Assembly (NCBI GenBank): GCA_030603385.1
Contig: JAUVXW010000007.1
Location: 1-64,000 of the forward strand
Length of the DNA stretch: 64,000 nt
Reading direction: 5' to 3'
Source: Promethearchaeota archaeon
GTDB lineage: Archaea > Asgardarchaeota > Lokiarchaeia > Sigyniarchaeales > SOKP01
Part shown: one piece after another, positions 48,327-57,134 of the stretch
How positions within the stretch are numbered: position 1 is the stretch's first letter
Layout of the letters: each line of letters opens with the position of its first letter
Made by a program: the position numbers and the translations under genes
Notes under the pieces: generated by a model
Seen by the model: only the letters and a program-made list of their open reading frames with translations
Databases searched by the model: none
Told to the model about the DNA's origin: nothing

Positions 48327-49694
48327 ATGGTTGATTTTAATAAGATAAGTGAGTTTTTTCAAAATTCCTCTATTCCTCAAAATATGCTAGATAGAGGGCA
48401 AATAGTACTTAATAATTTCATGAAACCAATAAAAACTTTGTTTGAACAAAAGAGTGTTCCAAAAGAACCTTGGAGCGATGAGCAAATTGAATTTCTCCTT
48501 CGGACTCTTTCGAATATGGATACTGATAAAGATAGCAATGCAGCAAGAGTAGGAGAAAGAGAGGCAAGAATAGCATCAAAATTACATCTACAAACTTCTG
48601 CAGGATTTTGTCATGGAGTCGGAAGAAGTGGATTTCTAACGGCCCCGCAACCTAAAGCACCTGGAGGATCAATAATGTATGAAATCTCTAATTATTTAGC
48701 GAGAGATATATTAAGGAGTTATGGACTACCAAATATAAAAGAAGCAATTGTAGTTCCATTATGTACAGGGATGTCTTTATCCTTAACATTAGGTGCTTTA
48801 CGGCCAGATGGGGATAAAAAATATTCAAGTAGGAAGAAAACTGTATTAATTCCTCAAGTTGACCACAAATCATTGTTAAAATCGATAGAATTAATGGGAC
48901 TTAAAACTAAAATTATAAAAGGTAAAATTTTTGGAGATGCAGTAAGGATCCCAACTGAGGATATAGAAACTAATATTGATAATGATTGTTATGCAATAAT
49001 CTCAATTACGAGTTTTTTTCCGCCTCGTGAACCTGATAACATAAAGGAAATTAGTAAATTAGCACAGGAAAAAGATCTTGTCCATATTATTATCAATGCC
49101 TATGGTGTTCAGAGCCCGGAATGGATGAAATTAATTCGTTCAGCAATAGATGCCGGGAGAGTTGATGCGATAATTCAATCAACTGATAAAAATTTTCTCA
49201 CACCTGTTGGAGGGTCCCTGATTGCATCTCCCACTAAAGAAAATATAATTAAAATCAGCCAGACTTATGCTGGACGGGCATCAGCTACTCCAGTTGTTAA
49301 TTTTTTAATATCTATGCTCTCTTTAGGAATTAATGGTTATCAAAAATTGATTGAAGAACAACAGCAAAATAGAAAATTACTTGAAGAAAAATTATCAATT
49401 GTAGCAAAGAATTTGAACGAGAGAATATTAGAAATTTATAATCCTGTAGCCGTGGCTTTATCTCTTGAAAATTTAAAAGAAGAACATTTATTTGCAATTG
49501 GTGGAGCATTATATAATCTAAGAGTTACTGGTCCTCGAGTGTATAATCCTAAAGAAAGTGCATTTGGCACATGTTGCGAAAATTATCCAACCCCCTATAT
49601 TGTCATGAATGCAGCAATAGGCTCAAAAAAAGAAGATATTGTCTCTGCTGTTGAAAGGTTTGAGAAAGCTTATAAGCAAATAACTCTGAAGTAA
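48327..49694 (+). CDS. spcS: O-phosphoseryl-tRNA(Sec) selenium transferase (SepSecS)
   Basis: A 455-residue PLP enzyme of the SepSecS/SLA family. It converts Sep-tRNA(Sec) and selenophosphate into Sec-tRNA(Sec). The phosphate-loop-like segment FCHGVGRSG is at residues 94-102, INAYGVQSPEW at 257-267 and the PLP lysine is K288 in STDKNFLTPVGG. The N-terminal helical part up to about residue 60 corresponds to the tRNA-binding extension. The length equals that of archaeal homologs. The start ATG 48327 is 18 bases after tRNA-Sec, strongly suggesting a shared transcript. PSTK, which makes the substrate, is not in the window. Confidence 0.92.
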   Translation: MVDFNKISEFFQNSSIPQNMLDRGQIVLNNFMKPIKTLFEQKSVPKEPWSDEQIEFLLRTLSNMDTDKDSNAARVGEREARIASKLHLQTSAGFCHGVGRSGFLTAPQPKAPGGSIMYEISNYLARDILRSYGLPNIKEAIVVPLCTGMSLSLTLGALRPDGDKKYSSRKKTVLIPQVDHKSLLKSIELMGLKTKIIKGKIFGDAVRIPTEDIETNIDNDCYAIISITSFFPPREPDNIKEISKLAQEKDLVHIIINAYGVQSPEWMKLIRSAIDAGRVDAIIQSTDKNFLTPVGGSLIASPTKENIIKISQTYAGRASATPVVNFLISMLSLGINGYQKLIEEQQQNRKLLEEKLSIVAKNLNERILEIYNPVAVALSLENLKEEHLFAIGGALYNLRVTGPRVYNPKESAFGTCCENYPTPYIVMNAAIGSKKEDIVSAVERFEKAYKQITLK

Positions 49695-49815
49695 AAATCC
49701 TCTACAAATTTAAAATTTCTACTTAATTAGAAATAAAAATAATTAAAAACTAGAAGCACTATATTTTAATAAAATTTAATCTAACTTTATTTATACAAAA
49801 ATATGGCAGATTGTT

Positions 49816-50496
49816 ATGGAAAACCGACTTTTATCTCAATTTAACGGTGTTATTACTTCGCAGTGGCTTTCCAAACAAATAGAAGAACCCTATGATTCCT
49901 TAATACATAGAGAGTTGTTTGAAATAGCCTATCATACCTGTAATTCCGTGGTTATGAGAAATATTTATATTAAATTATCTTCTAGTGAAGATCAAGCAGG
50001 CTCTAAAGCTGTTTTCTATTCAAATACTAAAAAATTTACATCTATAGAAGCTTTAGAAGATGGTTTAAAAATTACAAAATATTTCGGTCCAGAAGGTACA
50101 GGAGATAAAGTGGTAACGGAAATTCAACCAGCTCTTAAAAGAAGAAAAGAGATATTTATGTTAAAAGATCAAAATTTGAAAGCTCAGATCTTAAAAAGCA
50201 TTCTAGTCGAAAGAAAACTTGATGAATGTGCTAATTTGGTAATGCTAAAAGGTAATAATCGAAGAATATATTTTGCCATTGGCGATGCTAGAGAATCTGC
50301 TGCTGTTATTCCGATCTTCATGGAAGCTGAAGGGGCGAGTCTCGTACAACTAGCCTTAAATAAATGGATGGAGACAGCTCAGAGATTAAACCACGAACAA
50401 AACTTTCCCGAGAATCTTATATCTGGTTTTATTAGAAATCTTACCCAAATAAAAAGATGGCTTCTTGATTTAATTAGTGTTAATCTAGATAAGTAA
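49816..50496 (+). CDS. Hypothetical protein
   Basis: A 226-residue soluble protein beginning MENRLLSQFNGVITSQWLSK. It mixes helices and strands; a segment GNNRRIYFAIGDARESAAVI (about residues 146-165) reads like two strands with a GDARES turn. No family is recognised. It heads a run of coiled-coil genes (50999-52838) but is separated from them by a tRNA on the opposite strand. Confidence 0.5.
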   Translation: MENRLLSQFNGVITSQWLSKQIEEPYDSLIHRELFEIAYHTCNSVVMRNIYIKLSSSEDQAGSKAVFYSNTKKFTSIEALEDGLKITKYFGPEGTGDKVVTEIQPALKRRKEIFMLKDQNLKAQILKSILVERKLDECANLVMLKGNNRRIYFAIGDARESAAVIPIFMEAEGASLVQLALNKWMETAQRLNHEQNFPENLISGFIRNLTQIKRWLLDLISVNLDK

Positions 50497-50636
50497 ATTA
50501 TCTTTTCAATTTTTTTAATACTATATTTTAGAAATCTTAAAATAATATCTCAATACATATAGAGATAATACTCTGAGATATATAAAAAAACGTGAAATTG
50601 ATGTTTCACGAAGAATCTATTTATAATAAAGTAAAA

Positions 50637-50822
50637 TGGGCCATCGGGGATTTGAACCCCGGATCTCAGGTTTTTACTTTTTATAGACACTTTGCTAATA
50701 AATTTTTGTATGTCTATAGGTCATTTATAAGACCTGCGCTTGTTGGCCAAGCGTACTCAAAAACCTTGATAACCAATTTAGAAATGGGAATAATTTTCCA
50801 ATTTTGGCTAAGCAAATGGCCC
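50637..50822 (-). tRNA. tRNA with two probable introns, anticodon TAT (Ile)
   Basis: Read on the minus strand. The acceptor GGGCCAT/ATGGCCC has 7 perfect bp with discriminator A (50637). The T arm is CGGGG-TTCAAAT-CCCCG, the variable loop AGATC (5 bases), and the anticodon stem CAGGT/ACCTG. The loop reads CTTATA before a 53-base intron (50673-50725) at the canonical 37/38 site and A after it, so the anticodon is TAT (50727-50729), isoleucine AUA. The intron has its own 8-bp stem TATAGACA/TGTCTATA. D stem halves GCTT (50810-50813) and AAGC (50738-50741) are 68 bases apart, so a second intron of nearly 60 bases must lie in the D loop. Leu(TAA) was considered but the short variable loop excludes it. 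No promoter box was defined. Confidence 0.65.
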
Positions 50823-50998
50823 TTTGTTATCACTGTTTATGGCACTTTTTTATAATAGTTAATAAAAAAATACCATATAAACTCAAAAAGTACAAAAAGA
50901 TAAAAATTTTTTTATTGATGTAATCTGTTATATTTATAATTGAAGTAACAAAAAGAGTCTTTTATAAATTGCCAAAAAAAAGAAAAAGTTGATTATCT

Positions 50999-51412
50999 AT
51001 GGCTGAAATGTTAACGGATCTTTTACAAAACATCTATAAGAGGATTGCACAGCTAGGAAAAGCAATACAGGACCTAAAAATCTCATTAGATGGCCTTAAT
51101 ACAAATATTGAAGAGAAAATTTCAAATTTAACAGAGAAATTGGAAGAATTTTCTAATGAAATTAATGTTACTCAGACTAAACATATTGATGCAGTAAAGG
51201 AAATTGGAGGAGAAACAACGAAAGAATTAAAAATAATACAAGAAGGCTTAGGATTGGATGCGCTTCAAAATTTAATTAAAAAACTTGAAGATTTTTCTAA
51301 TCTTTCTGAGGGAATACTTAATCAAGAGACAGTGAACCTATTATTATCGGAAGCTATCGATTCCGTAAAAGTTCTAAAAGAATCTCTTAAAGAAGAAGAG
51401 GTAATAGAATAA
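50999..51412 (+). CDS. Coiled-coil protein
   Basis: A 137-residue helical protein (MAEMLTDLLQNIYKRIAQLG onward) with heptad-like leucine/isoleucine patterns through about residue 90, so a coiled coil. It is followed 35 bases later by a similar small helical gene and then by a TPR-like protein. Such short coiled-coil proteins in Asgard genomes have no assigned function. Confidence 0.55.
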   Translation: MAEMLTDLLQNIYKRIAQLGKAIQDLKISLDGLNTNIEEKISNLTEKLEEFSNEINVTQTKHIDAVKEIGGETTKELKIIQEGLGLDALQNLIKKLEDFSNLSEGILNQETVNLLLSEAIDSVKVLKESLKEEEVIE

Positions 51413-51447
51413 AAAATTTTTAAATAAAATATGTAGGTGAGATAAAA

Positions 51448-51870
51448 TTGGCAGAACAATTATTAGAAGAGATGATTCAAAAAATTAATCAGATTATGAA
51501 CTCGTTAGATGGAACAATCGCTCAAATCAACCAAATGAGTGGTGCAATTACCCAAATGAGTCAGAGCTTCGCTGAACAAACAGTTGCGATGACTGAAAAT
51601 ATTAGACTAATTGTAGAGGTTTTAAAACAATTCAGAATTCAATCGAGTAATAGTTTAAAAGAATTGGCTGAAGATTTTAATAATAAAGTAAAAGAACTTT
51701 GGGATAAAAAATCGATTGAAGCAATTACAGAGGAAGAAAAGAAAGCTATTGATACAATAAAACAGGCATCAAAAGCAGTTGCAGATAATCTTTATTTTGC
51801 TCAATTATTGAATATTATCCAAAGTATTCGAGAAGAAACCAATAGGATAATTAGTACTAGTCAATCCTAA
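51448..51870 (+). CDS. Coiled-coil protein, possible paralog of neighbour
   Basis: A 140-residue helical protein with a Met/Gln-rich heptad region (INQMSGAITQMSQSFAEQTV). The start is TTG 51448 with AGGTGAG 7 bases upstream. It resembles the preceding protein in size and helix pattern and may be a duplicated partner, though sequence identity is low by eye. Same operon as 50999 and 51936. Confidence 0.55.
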   Translation: MAEQLLEEMIQKINQIMNSLDGTIAQINQMSGAITQMSQSFAEQTVAMTENIRLIVEVLKQFRIQSSNSLKELAEDFNNKVKELWDKKSIEAITEEEKKAIDTIKQASKAVADNLYFAQLLNIIQSIREETNRIISTSQS

Positions 51871-51935
51871 ACTATAAGAATTTAATTATAATAACTTGTT
51901 TTATATTTAAATAATTAAGAGGTGCATAATTTAAG

Positions 51936-52838
51936 ATGCCAACTGGCTGTTTTGTAGTATTACTCCCAACAGATTCAGATTATAAAATAATGGGGTATTA
52001 TTTTAAAGAAGGAAAATCGCAATTTGAAATAACCAATGATTTATTTCTAAGGTTAAATCTTGATCATTCAAAAAGCGATTACAATTTGTTAAAATTGAAA
52101 GAGGACCGAATTTTTTCTTATGTTTACAAATTAAAAGGAAAGTTGGCTAGAAAGGCTTCTGCAATTATAATAGGTTTGTTAATGACTGAAGAGGATGAAC
52201 CAGAAAAATTTCGTTCTTCTCTTAAAGAAGCAGTTGAAGCACTCGAGATGCCAAGTCTTAATATCTTAAGCAAATCCAAGGAAGAATTTGAATTTATATT
52301 AAAAGATATTTATTTTGAACATTTAGAACCATTGGTTGATATTCTTCAACCTGACGCGTTGAAGAATAACATTATAAATATAACTAAATTCATGTTAAGT
52401 GGTGGTAAAAAAGAAAGAAAGATCGCTCAAAACCTTTGGGAAAAAATTGAGAATGGTGAGCATATCAAAGTCTCTGATTTTTATAAATCAGCTGAAACTG
52501 CCATAAAATCTTTAGATTATGAAAAAGCCGCAAAATCATATAATAAAGCAGCGGAATTAGCTGAAGAATTATATATCATGGATATAGCAGCTTCATTAAA
52601 AGAGAAAGCAGAGTTCTCTCAAAAAATTCCAGAGTTATCAAAAGAAAGAGAAAAAATAGTACAAGAAGCACGTAATGCTTTAAGAAACGAGGATTTTCAT
52701 ACTGCTTATACTTCATACAGAAAAGCAGGTGAAATATCTAAAAAGCTAGTACAATTTGATAAAGAAGAGGAATTTAGGCTAAAATCTAAAGCTCTAGAAG
52801 ATTTTTATAAAATAGATCAGAAATATAAGAAAGAGTAA
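51936..52838 (+). CDS. TPR-like protein with N-terminal alpha/beta domain
   Basis: A 300-residue protein. The N-terminal 110 residues (MPTGCFVVLLPTDSDYKIMG onward) look like a small alpha/beta domain, perhaps longin-like. Residues 160-290 contain helical hairpin repeats of TPR type (SAETAIKSLDYEKAAKSYNK and ALRNEDFHTAYTSYRKAGEI). Such repeats mediate protein binding. It closes a group of three plus-strand genes with the coiled-coil proteins, possibly one complex. Confidence 0.55.
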   Translation: MPTGCFVVLLPTDSDYKIMGYYFKEGKSQFEITNDLFLRLNLDHSKSDYNLLKLKEDRIFSYVYKLKGKLARKASAIIIGLLMTEEDEPEKFRSSLKEAVEALEMPSLNILSKSKEEFEFILKDIYFEHLEPLVDILQPDALKNNIINITKFMLSGGKKERKIAQNLWEKIENGEHIKVSDFYKSAETAIKSLDYEKAAKSYNKAAELAEELYIMDIAASLKEKAEFSQKIPELSKEREKIVQEARNALRNEDFHTAYTSYRKAGEISKKLVQFDKEEEFRLKSKALEDFYKIDQKYKKE

Positions 52839-52934
52839 TTTTCATAAATTTTTTCTATGAGAATTTCTTGATGTGTTCATAAAATAGCATTAAAAAGTTC
52901 TTCTAAGAAGAATTCATCCACCTTTTTTGAAATA

Positions 52935-53762
52935 ATGGAAAGAATAATTGGATTAATAACTGATTTTGGATCTAGAGGCCAGCATTATGTAGCTGCAATG
53001 AAAGCAGTTATTTTGAAAATTAATCCCCTTGTAAAGATAATTGATATCTCCCATGATATTTCTCCTTATTCAATAATTGAGGCATCTTATATATTAAAAA
53101 CTACATATAAACATTTTCCTAAAGGAAGTATTTTTATAACTGTGGTTGATCCCGGAGTTGGTGGTTCGAGAGAAATTTTAGCCTTGAAAACAAATTTAAA
53201 TTATTTTTTTATTGGCCCTAATAACGGAATTTTTCCAAATGTATTTGATATATCTGAAATATCAGAATGTATTAATATTCAAAATCAAGAATATTTTAAT
53301 CATCCTGTATCAACAACTTTCCATGGAAGAGATATCATGGCACCAATAGGAGCTTATATCACGAGATATCAGAACTTTCCTTTGAGTGATCTTGGCCCAA
53401 AATTTAATTTTAACAATATAATAAAAATAATAATAACTAATGAAATAGACTTAGAAAATAGAAGTATAATTAGTTCGATACAATATATAGATTCTTTCGG
53501 AAATGGAACAACAACTATCCAAATGGTTGGGAATAAAATTAAAGATTTAGATTTAGCCTTAGAAGATGGTACAAAAATCAGTTTAATTATTAATCAGGAT
53601 AATTATGAAGGGATATTCACTACTCATTTTTCAAGTGTACCTATTGATTCATTGTTATTTCTTGTTGGCTCCACAGGATTCCTTGAAATTTCAATTAACC
53701 AGGGAAATGCATCCAAAAAATTAGGTTTTAAATCAGGAGATATTATAACTATACAAGTATAA
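52935..53762 (+). CDS. SAM hydrolase (adenosine-forming, DUF62/SAM hydroxide adenosyltransferase)
   Basis: A 275-residue protein of the SAM chlorinase/fluorinase superfamily. Motifs are LITDFG (residues 7-12), VVDPGVGGSRE near 73, GPNNGIF near 95 and FHGRDIMAP near 130. Most archaeal members hydrolyse S-adenosylmethionine to adenosine and methionine, using a side-chain trio Asp-Arg-His to activate water. The D10 and the R/H of HGRD are present. It opens an operon with a Nudix/NMNAT fusion (15 bases later) and RtcA. Confidence 0.85.
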   Translation: MERIIGLITDFGSRGQHYVAAMKAVILKINPLVKIIDISHDISPYSIIEASYILKTTYKHFPKGSIFITVVDPGVGGSREILALKTNLNYFFIGPNNGIFPNVFDISEISECINIQNQEYFNHPVSTTFHGRDIMAPIGAYITRYQNFPLSDLGPKFNFNNIIKIIITNEIDLENRSIISSIQYIDSFGNGTTTIQMVGNKIKDLDLALEDGTKISLIINQDNYEGIFTTHFSSVPIDSLLFLVGSTGFLEISINQGNASKKLGFKSGDIITIQV

Positions 53763-53777
53763 GAGGAAAAATTAAAT

Positions 53778-54920
53778 ATGAATAATGAAATCCTGGCATG
53801 TATTGATGACGAAAATATAAAATATTTACAATCAGGCCAAATTTCTAAATATATATATCCTATTGAAAGAAAAGAAGCACATGAGAAAAAAATCAGTCAT
53901 CTGATTACTCGATTTTTTATAATATCAAAATCACCTGAAGGAGAAATCAACTATTTAGTTCAAAAAAGGAGTAAAAGTAAAAGTTCTTATCCTGGGTATT
54001 TTACAGATTCTTCTTCTGGACATATCCAATGGACAAGAAATTTAGATCTTGTTAATATTAAAAAAAATGCTCTGAGAGAACTAGAAGAAGAGTTTGGAAT
54101 TCCATCAAAAGCTATCCAAAAGGTTAGATTTTATGAGTTAGGTGATGAAGAAGATAATAAAACAAAAGAAATAGCTTACGTTTTTCTTGGATTAGTTGAT
54201 TATGAAATACCTTTAAATCCTGATCCTGAAGAGTTAGATATTGAACAAAGTAGATTCTATAATAAAATTGAACTGGTTAATTTATTAAAAAATGAGAAAT
54301 CAGTTGATCATAGCAGAAAAATCTGGAGAATAATCTTAAATACTGATATTGACTCTCTTTTTGAAAAAAAATTGGGCTTGAAAAGAACTTCTAGTAATGG
54401 CACTGCTTTATTTATAGGAAGATTTCAACCATTACATCATGGACATATATACGTCCTTCGGAATATTTTAAAATCATATAAAAAAATAAAAATTGGAATA
54501 GGTAGCTCTCAATTATCAAATAAAATTAATGATCCATTTACAAGTACGGAAAGAGAAGAATTCTTAAAAGCTATTTTCAAGAAAAGAAATATCTCCCCTA
54601 AAAGATACGAGGTTTATCATATACCAGATATTTTTAACGCGAAGAAATGGGTAGATCATGTAGTTTCCATTGTTGGTGAATTCAATGCTCTTTTCTCAAA
54701 TAGCGATTGGATAAGAGCATTATTTCAAAATAAGGGTTTTAAAGTAGAGAAGAAAATCGCAATTTTTAAAAATAAATTCAATGCTAGTAATATTAGACGC
54801 TTAATCATTAAAAATAATAGATCTTGGAAACTATTAGTACCAAAAGAAGTTATAGAATTAATTGAAGAGTTTGATGGAATTAATCGTTTGAAATCTCTTA
54901 ATACCGCTGATAATTTATGA
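53778..54920 (+). CDS. Nudix hydrolase - NMN adenylyltransferase fusion
   Basis: A 380-residue two-domain protein. Residues 40-190 form an IPP-isomerase-like Nudix domain (LVQKRSKSKSSYPGYFTDSS, then GHIQ and the box ALRELEEEFGI at 98-108). Residues 208-370 form an archaeal NadM-type NMN adenylyltransferase: GRFQPLHHGHIYVLRNIL at 214-231, IGIGSSQLSN at 239-248 and PFTSTERE at 253-260, with a C-terminal NASNIRRLI substrate loop. NMNAT makes NAD from NMN and ATP. Known bacterial fusions usually have NMNAT first; here Nudix comes first. The Nudix half may clean up ADP-ribose or similar NAD-linked products. It overlaps RtcA by ATGA. Confidence 0.8.
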   Translation: MNNEILACIDDENIKYLQSGQISKYIYPIERKEAHEKKISHLITRFFIISKSPEGEINYLVQKRSKSKSSYPGYFTDSSSGHIQWTRNLDLVNIKKNALRELEEEFGIPSKAIQKVRFYELGDEEDNKTKEIAYVFLGLVDYEIPLNPDPEELDIEQSRFYNKIELVNLLKNEKSVDHSRKIWRIILNTDIDSLFEKKLGLKRTSSNGTALFIGRFQPLHHGHIYVLRNILKSYKKIKIGIGSSQLSNKINDPFTSTEREEFLKAIFKKRNISPKRYEVYHIPDIFNAKKWVDHVVSIVGEFNALFSNSDWIRALFQNKGFKVEKKIAIFKNKFNASNIRRLIIKNNRSWKLLVPKEVIELIEEFDGINRLKSLNTADNL

Positions 54921-55990
54921 AAACAGGAAAAATTGTAGAAATTGACGGTTCTTTTGGAGAAGGAGGAGGTGCTATACTCAGATTAGCAGCAGGATTCTCT
55001 CATTTATTTAACATTCCTATAAAGATAAGAAATATTCGTGCTAATCGTCCCAAGCCAGGATTAAGAACACAGCATTTACGGGGTCTAAAAATAATAACAG
55101 AATTAACAAAAAGCAGATTAAGTGATTGTAAAATAGGGACTGAAGAACTTACTTTTATCCCAAATCCTAAACGAGAAATAGGTAATTATCTTCATGTAGA
55201 TATTAGTACTGCTGCAAGTCTTGGATTATTATTGCAGCCAATTCAAATAGCAAGTCTGGGTTTTAAAAATAGAGAGAAGATCGAGATTTCTCTCTCAGGG
55301 GGTGGTACTTTTGGTAAGTGGGCTCCAAGTCTTAATTATCTTCAAGAAGTTACGTATAAGATTTTCAAAAATTCGGGATTAAATATTGAACTTGAAATCC
55401 AAAAACAAGGTTTTTATCCCAAAGGTGGAGCTCGAATAATATGTGATATATTTCCTTTAAAAACAATGCTAAATCCAATTAATTTGACTGAGTTAGGAAA
55501 CATCGATTTAATTCAAGGAGAAATTATTATTACTAAACAACTAATGCGAAGCAGAGACAATATTGGAACAAGAATAAAAAAATCTATCCAGCAACAAATA
55601 AAAAGAGATTTAAAAGTTGAGACTGATATAAAATTTATTTGTGTGGATTCAACAAGTCCAGGAGTAGGCCTTTCTTTATGGGCTCATTCAGATACGGGAG
55701 CAATTATTTCTACAGGAACAATATTAGGAGAAAGAAAAATAAGATCTGAAGATTTAGGAAAAATAGCTGCTAATGAAATAATTAAATATGTTAAAAATGA
55801 TATCCCCGTTGACAATTATTTAAGTGACCAATTAATTCCATTAATGGCTTATGTTAAGAAACCTTCAAGAATCAAAATACACCAAATAACAAGCCACACA
55901 CAAACTAATCTGGAATTAGTTAAATTATTTACACAACGTGATTATCGTATTACAAAAGAAAATAATAGTTTTATCTTAGAATACCCTTGA
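54917..55990 (+). CDS. rtcA: RNA 3'-terminal phosphate cyclase
   Basis: A 357-residue RtcA-family enzyme, which adenylates an RNA 3' phosphate and closes it to a 2',3'-cyclic phosphate using ATP. Motifs: DGSFGEGGGAILRLA (residues 10-24), RPKPGLRTQHLRGL (44-57), a glycine-rich SGGGTFGKWAPS, YPKGG near 160, YLSDQLIPLM near 305 and the catalytic histidine, H327, in TSHTQTN. All core elements are present and the length fits archaeal members. Its start overlaps the stop of the Nudix/NMNAT gene (ATGA), so the two are co-translated. Confidence 0.9.
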   Translation: MKTGKIVEIDGSFGEGGGAILRLAAGFSHLFNIPIKIRNIRANRPKPGLRTQHLRGLKIITELTKSRLSDCKIGTEELTFIPNPKREIGNYLHVDISTAASLGLLLQPIQIASLGFKNREKIEISLSGGGTFGKWAPSLNYLQEVTYKIFKNSGLNIELEIQKQGFYPKGGARIICDIFPLKTMLNPINLTELGNIDLIQGEIIITKQLMRSRDNIGTRIKKSIQQQIKRDLKVETDIKFICVDSTSPGVGLSLWAHSDTGAIISTGTILGERKIRSEDLGKIAANEIIKYVKNDIPVDNYLSDQLIPLMAYVKKPSRIKIHQITSHTQTNLELVKLFTQRDYRITKENNSFILEYP

Positions 55991-56158
55991 GAAATTGATA
56001 TTGTTCAAATTCTTATTATGATAGAGTAATAAATAGATAAGAACCAATAAATATACACAGTATTGAATACGGATATAATAAAAATTTAAAAGAAATTTTT
56101 ATAAGATTAATTTATTATATGTTTATTATAAAAAATTTTAGGATGCTGTGAAAATTTT

Positions 56159-57082
56159 TTGTCTCAAGTCGCTTCATTCCAACGTTGTCCTAGATGTGGA
56201 AATGAGAATACTGCTGATAGTTTTGCCTGCAACTTCTGTGGTTTTCGTCTAAAAGTTGAGAAGATTGAAACTGTACGCTTTTTTAGAAGATACGAAGCAG
56301 AATGGGTAAATCCATATCCATGGTATTTGAAAATCCTTTATCTCTTTATTTCTGCTAACAAAGCTTTCTGGGACATCAACCACAAAAGAAGTAAGGCTCC
56401 AGGTTGGCTGATTTTATTGTTTAGTTCTTTACTCTATGGACTTATGGGCTTAGCGTTTTTTTCTCATTTTAATTTTGCTGGAATTGATACTTATTCTTTA
56501 ACCCGATTGTTATATAATTTGATCTTCTTTGCTACCTTTTTCATTTTTGGATTCATAACTCAGTTGATCTTCTTTGCGATTTTGATTTGGTTATTTACAA
56601 AAGGAGCGAATGTTGCAGTCGGATTCACTCAAAGATTAGAAACACGCTTTGGAGGGTTAAAAGAAACCCAAGAGAAATATAAAGAAGCAGAGATAAGCCC
56701 GTTTAGTATTTATAAGGGTGGTACTATGCTACAATTAGAAGGTGCTTATAAATTTAGAATGATGTTATGTGCTTTTACCCCATTCTTACTTATTAATGCA
56801 ATTAAAGTTCTCATTGTTCTCGTTGGCTTCCCAAATGTAAGTACTTCTACTGCACTTCCATTTGATGATACTATATTTAACCAAATGTTTGCGTCTGGAA
56901 CTTGGGCAGTTTTAGATGTGATTGATGCTTTAACTATCGCTATTTGGGTACCCATTTTGATAACTTTATCTATTAGAGAACTAAGTAATTCTTCTACCAC
57001 TCGTGTATTAATTCCAACTATTATAATTGGTGTTCTTGTAGCAATATTGTACTATTTCTTACGTCCAACGTTATTAGGTTAA
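56159..57082 (+). CDS. Zinc-ribbon polytopic membrane protein, YIP1-like
   Basis: A 307-residue protein starting with a C4 zinc ribbon (RCPRCGNENTADSFACNFCG, residues 9-28), then about five transmembrane helices (roughly 78-98, 115-150, 205-225, 240-265, 285-303) separated by an amphipathic loop. The pattern recalls archaeal Yip1-domain proteins with N-terminal zinc ribbons; eukaryotic Yip1 acts in vesicle trafficking, but here only the fold is suggested. The start is TTG 56159, with no good upstream binding site, so it is uncertain. It stands alone after RtcA. Confidence 0.55.
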   Translation: MSQVASFQRCPRCGNENTADSFACNFCGFRLKVEKIETVRFFRRYEAEWVNPYPWYLKILYLFISANKAFWDINHKRSKAPGWLILLFSSLLYGLMGLAFFSHFNFAGIDTYSLTRLLYNLIFFATFFIFGFITQLIFFAILIWLFTKGANVAVGFTQRLETRFGGLKETQEKYKEAEISPFSIYKGGTMLQLEGAYKFRMMLCAFTPFLLINAIKVLIVLVGFPNVSTSTALPFDDTIFNQMFASGTWAVLDVIDALTIAIWVPILITLSIRELSNSSTTRVLIPTIIIGVLVAILYYFLRPTLLG

Positions 57083-57134
57083 GGTTTTTAGCTAATATTC
57101 AAAAATTTAAAAAGCTCCATTCGAAATAATTAAA

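Noticed and set aside
50637..50822. Reading the intron-containing tRNA as Leu(TAA)
   Set aside because: The D-arm GGCCAAC and CAGGTCTTA look leucine-like, but the variable loop is only 5 bases (AGATC); leucine tRNAs need a long variable arm.
50592..50855. Plus-strand 87-codon frame
   Set aside because: It runs across the intron-containing tRNA on the minus strand; the stems of that tRNA explain the sequence.
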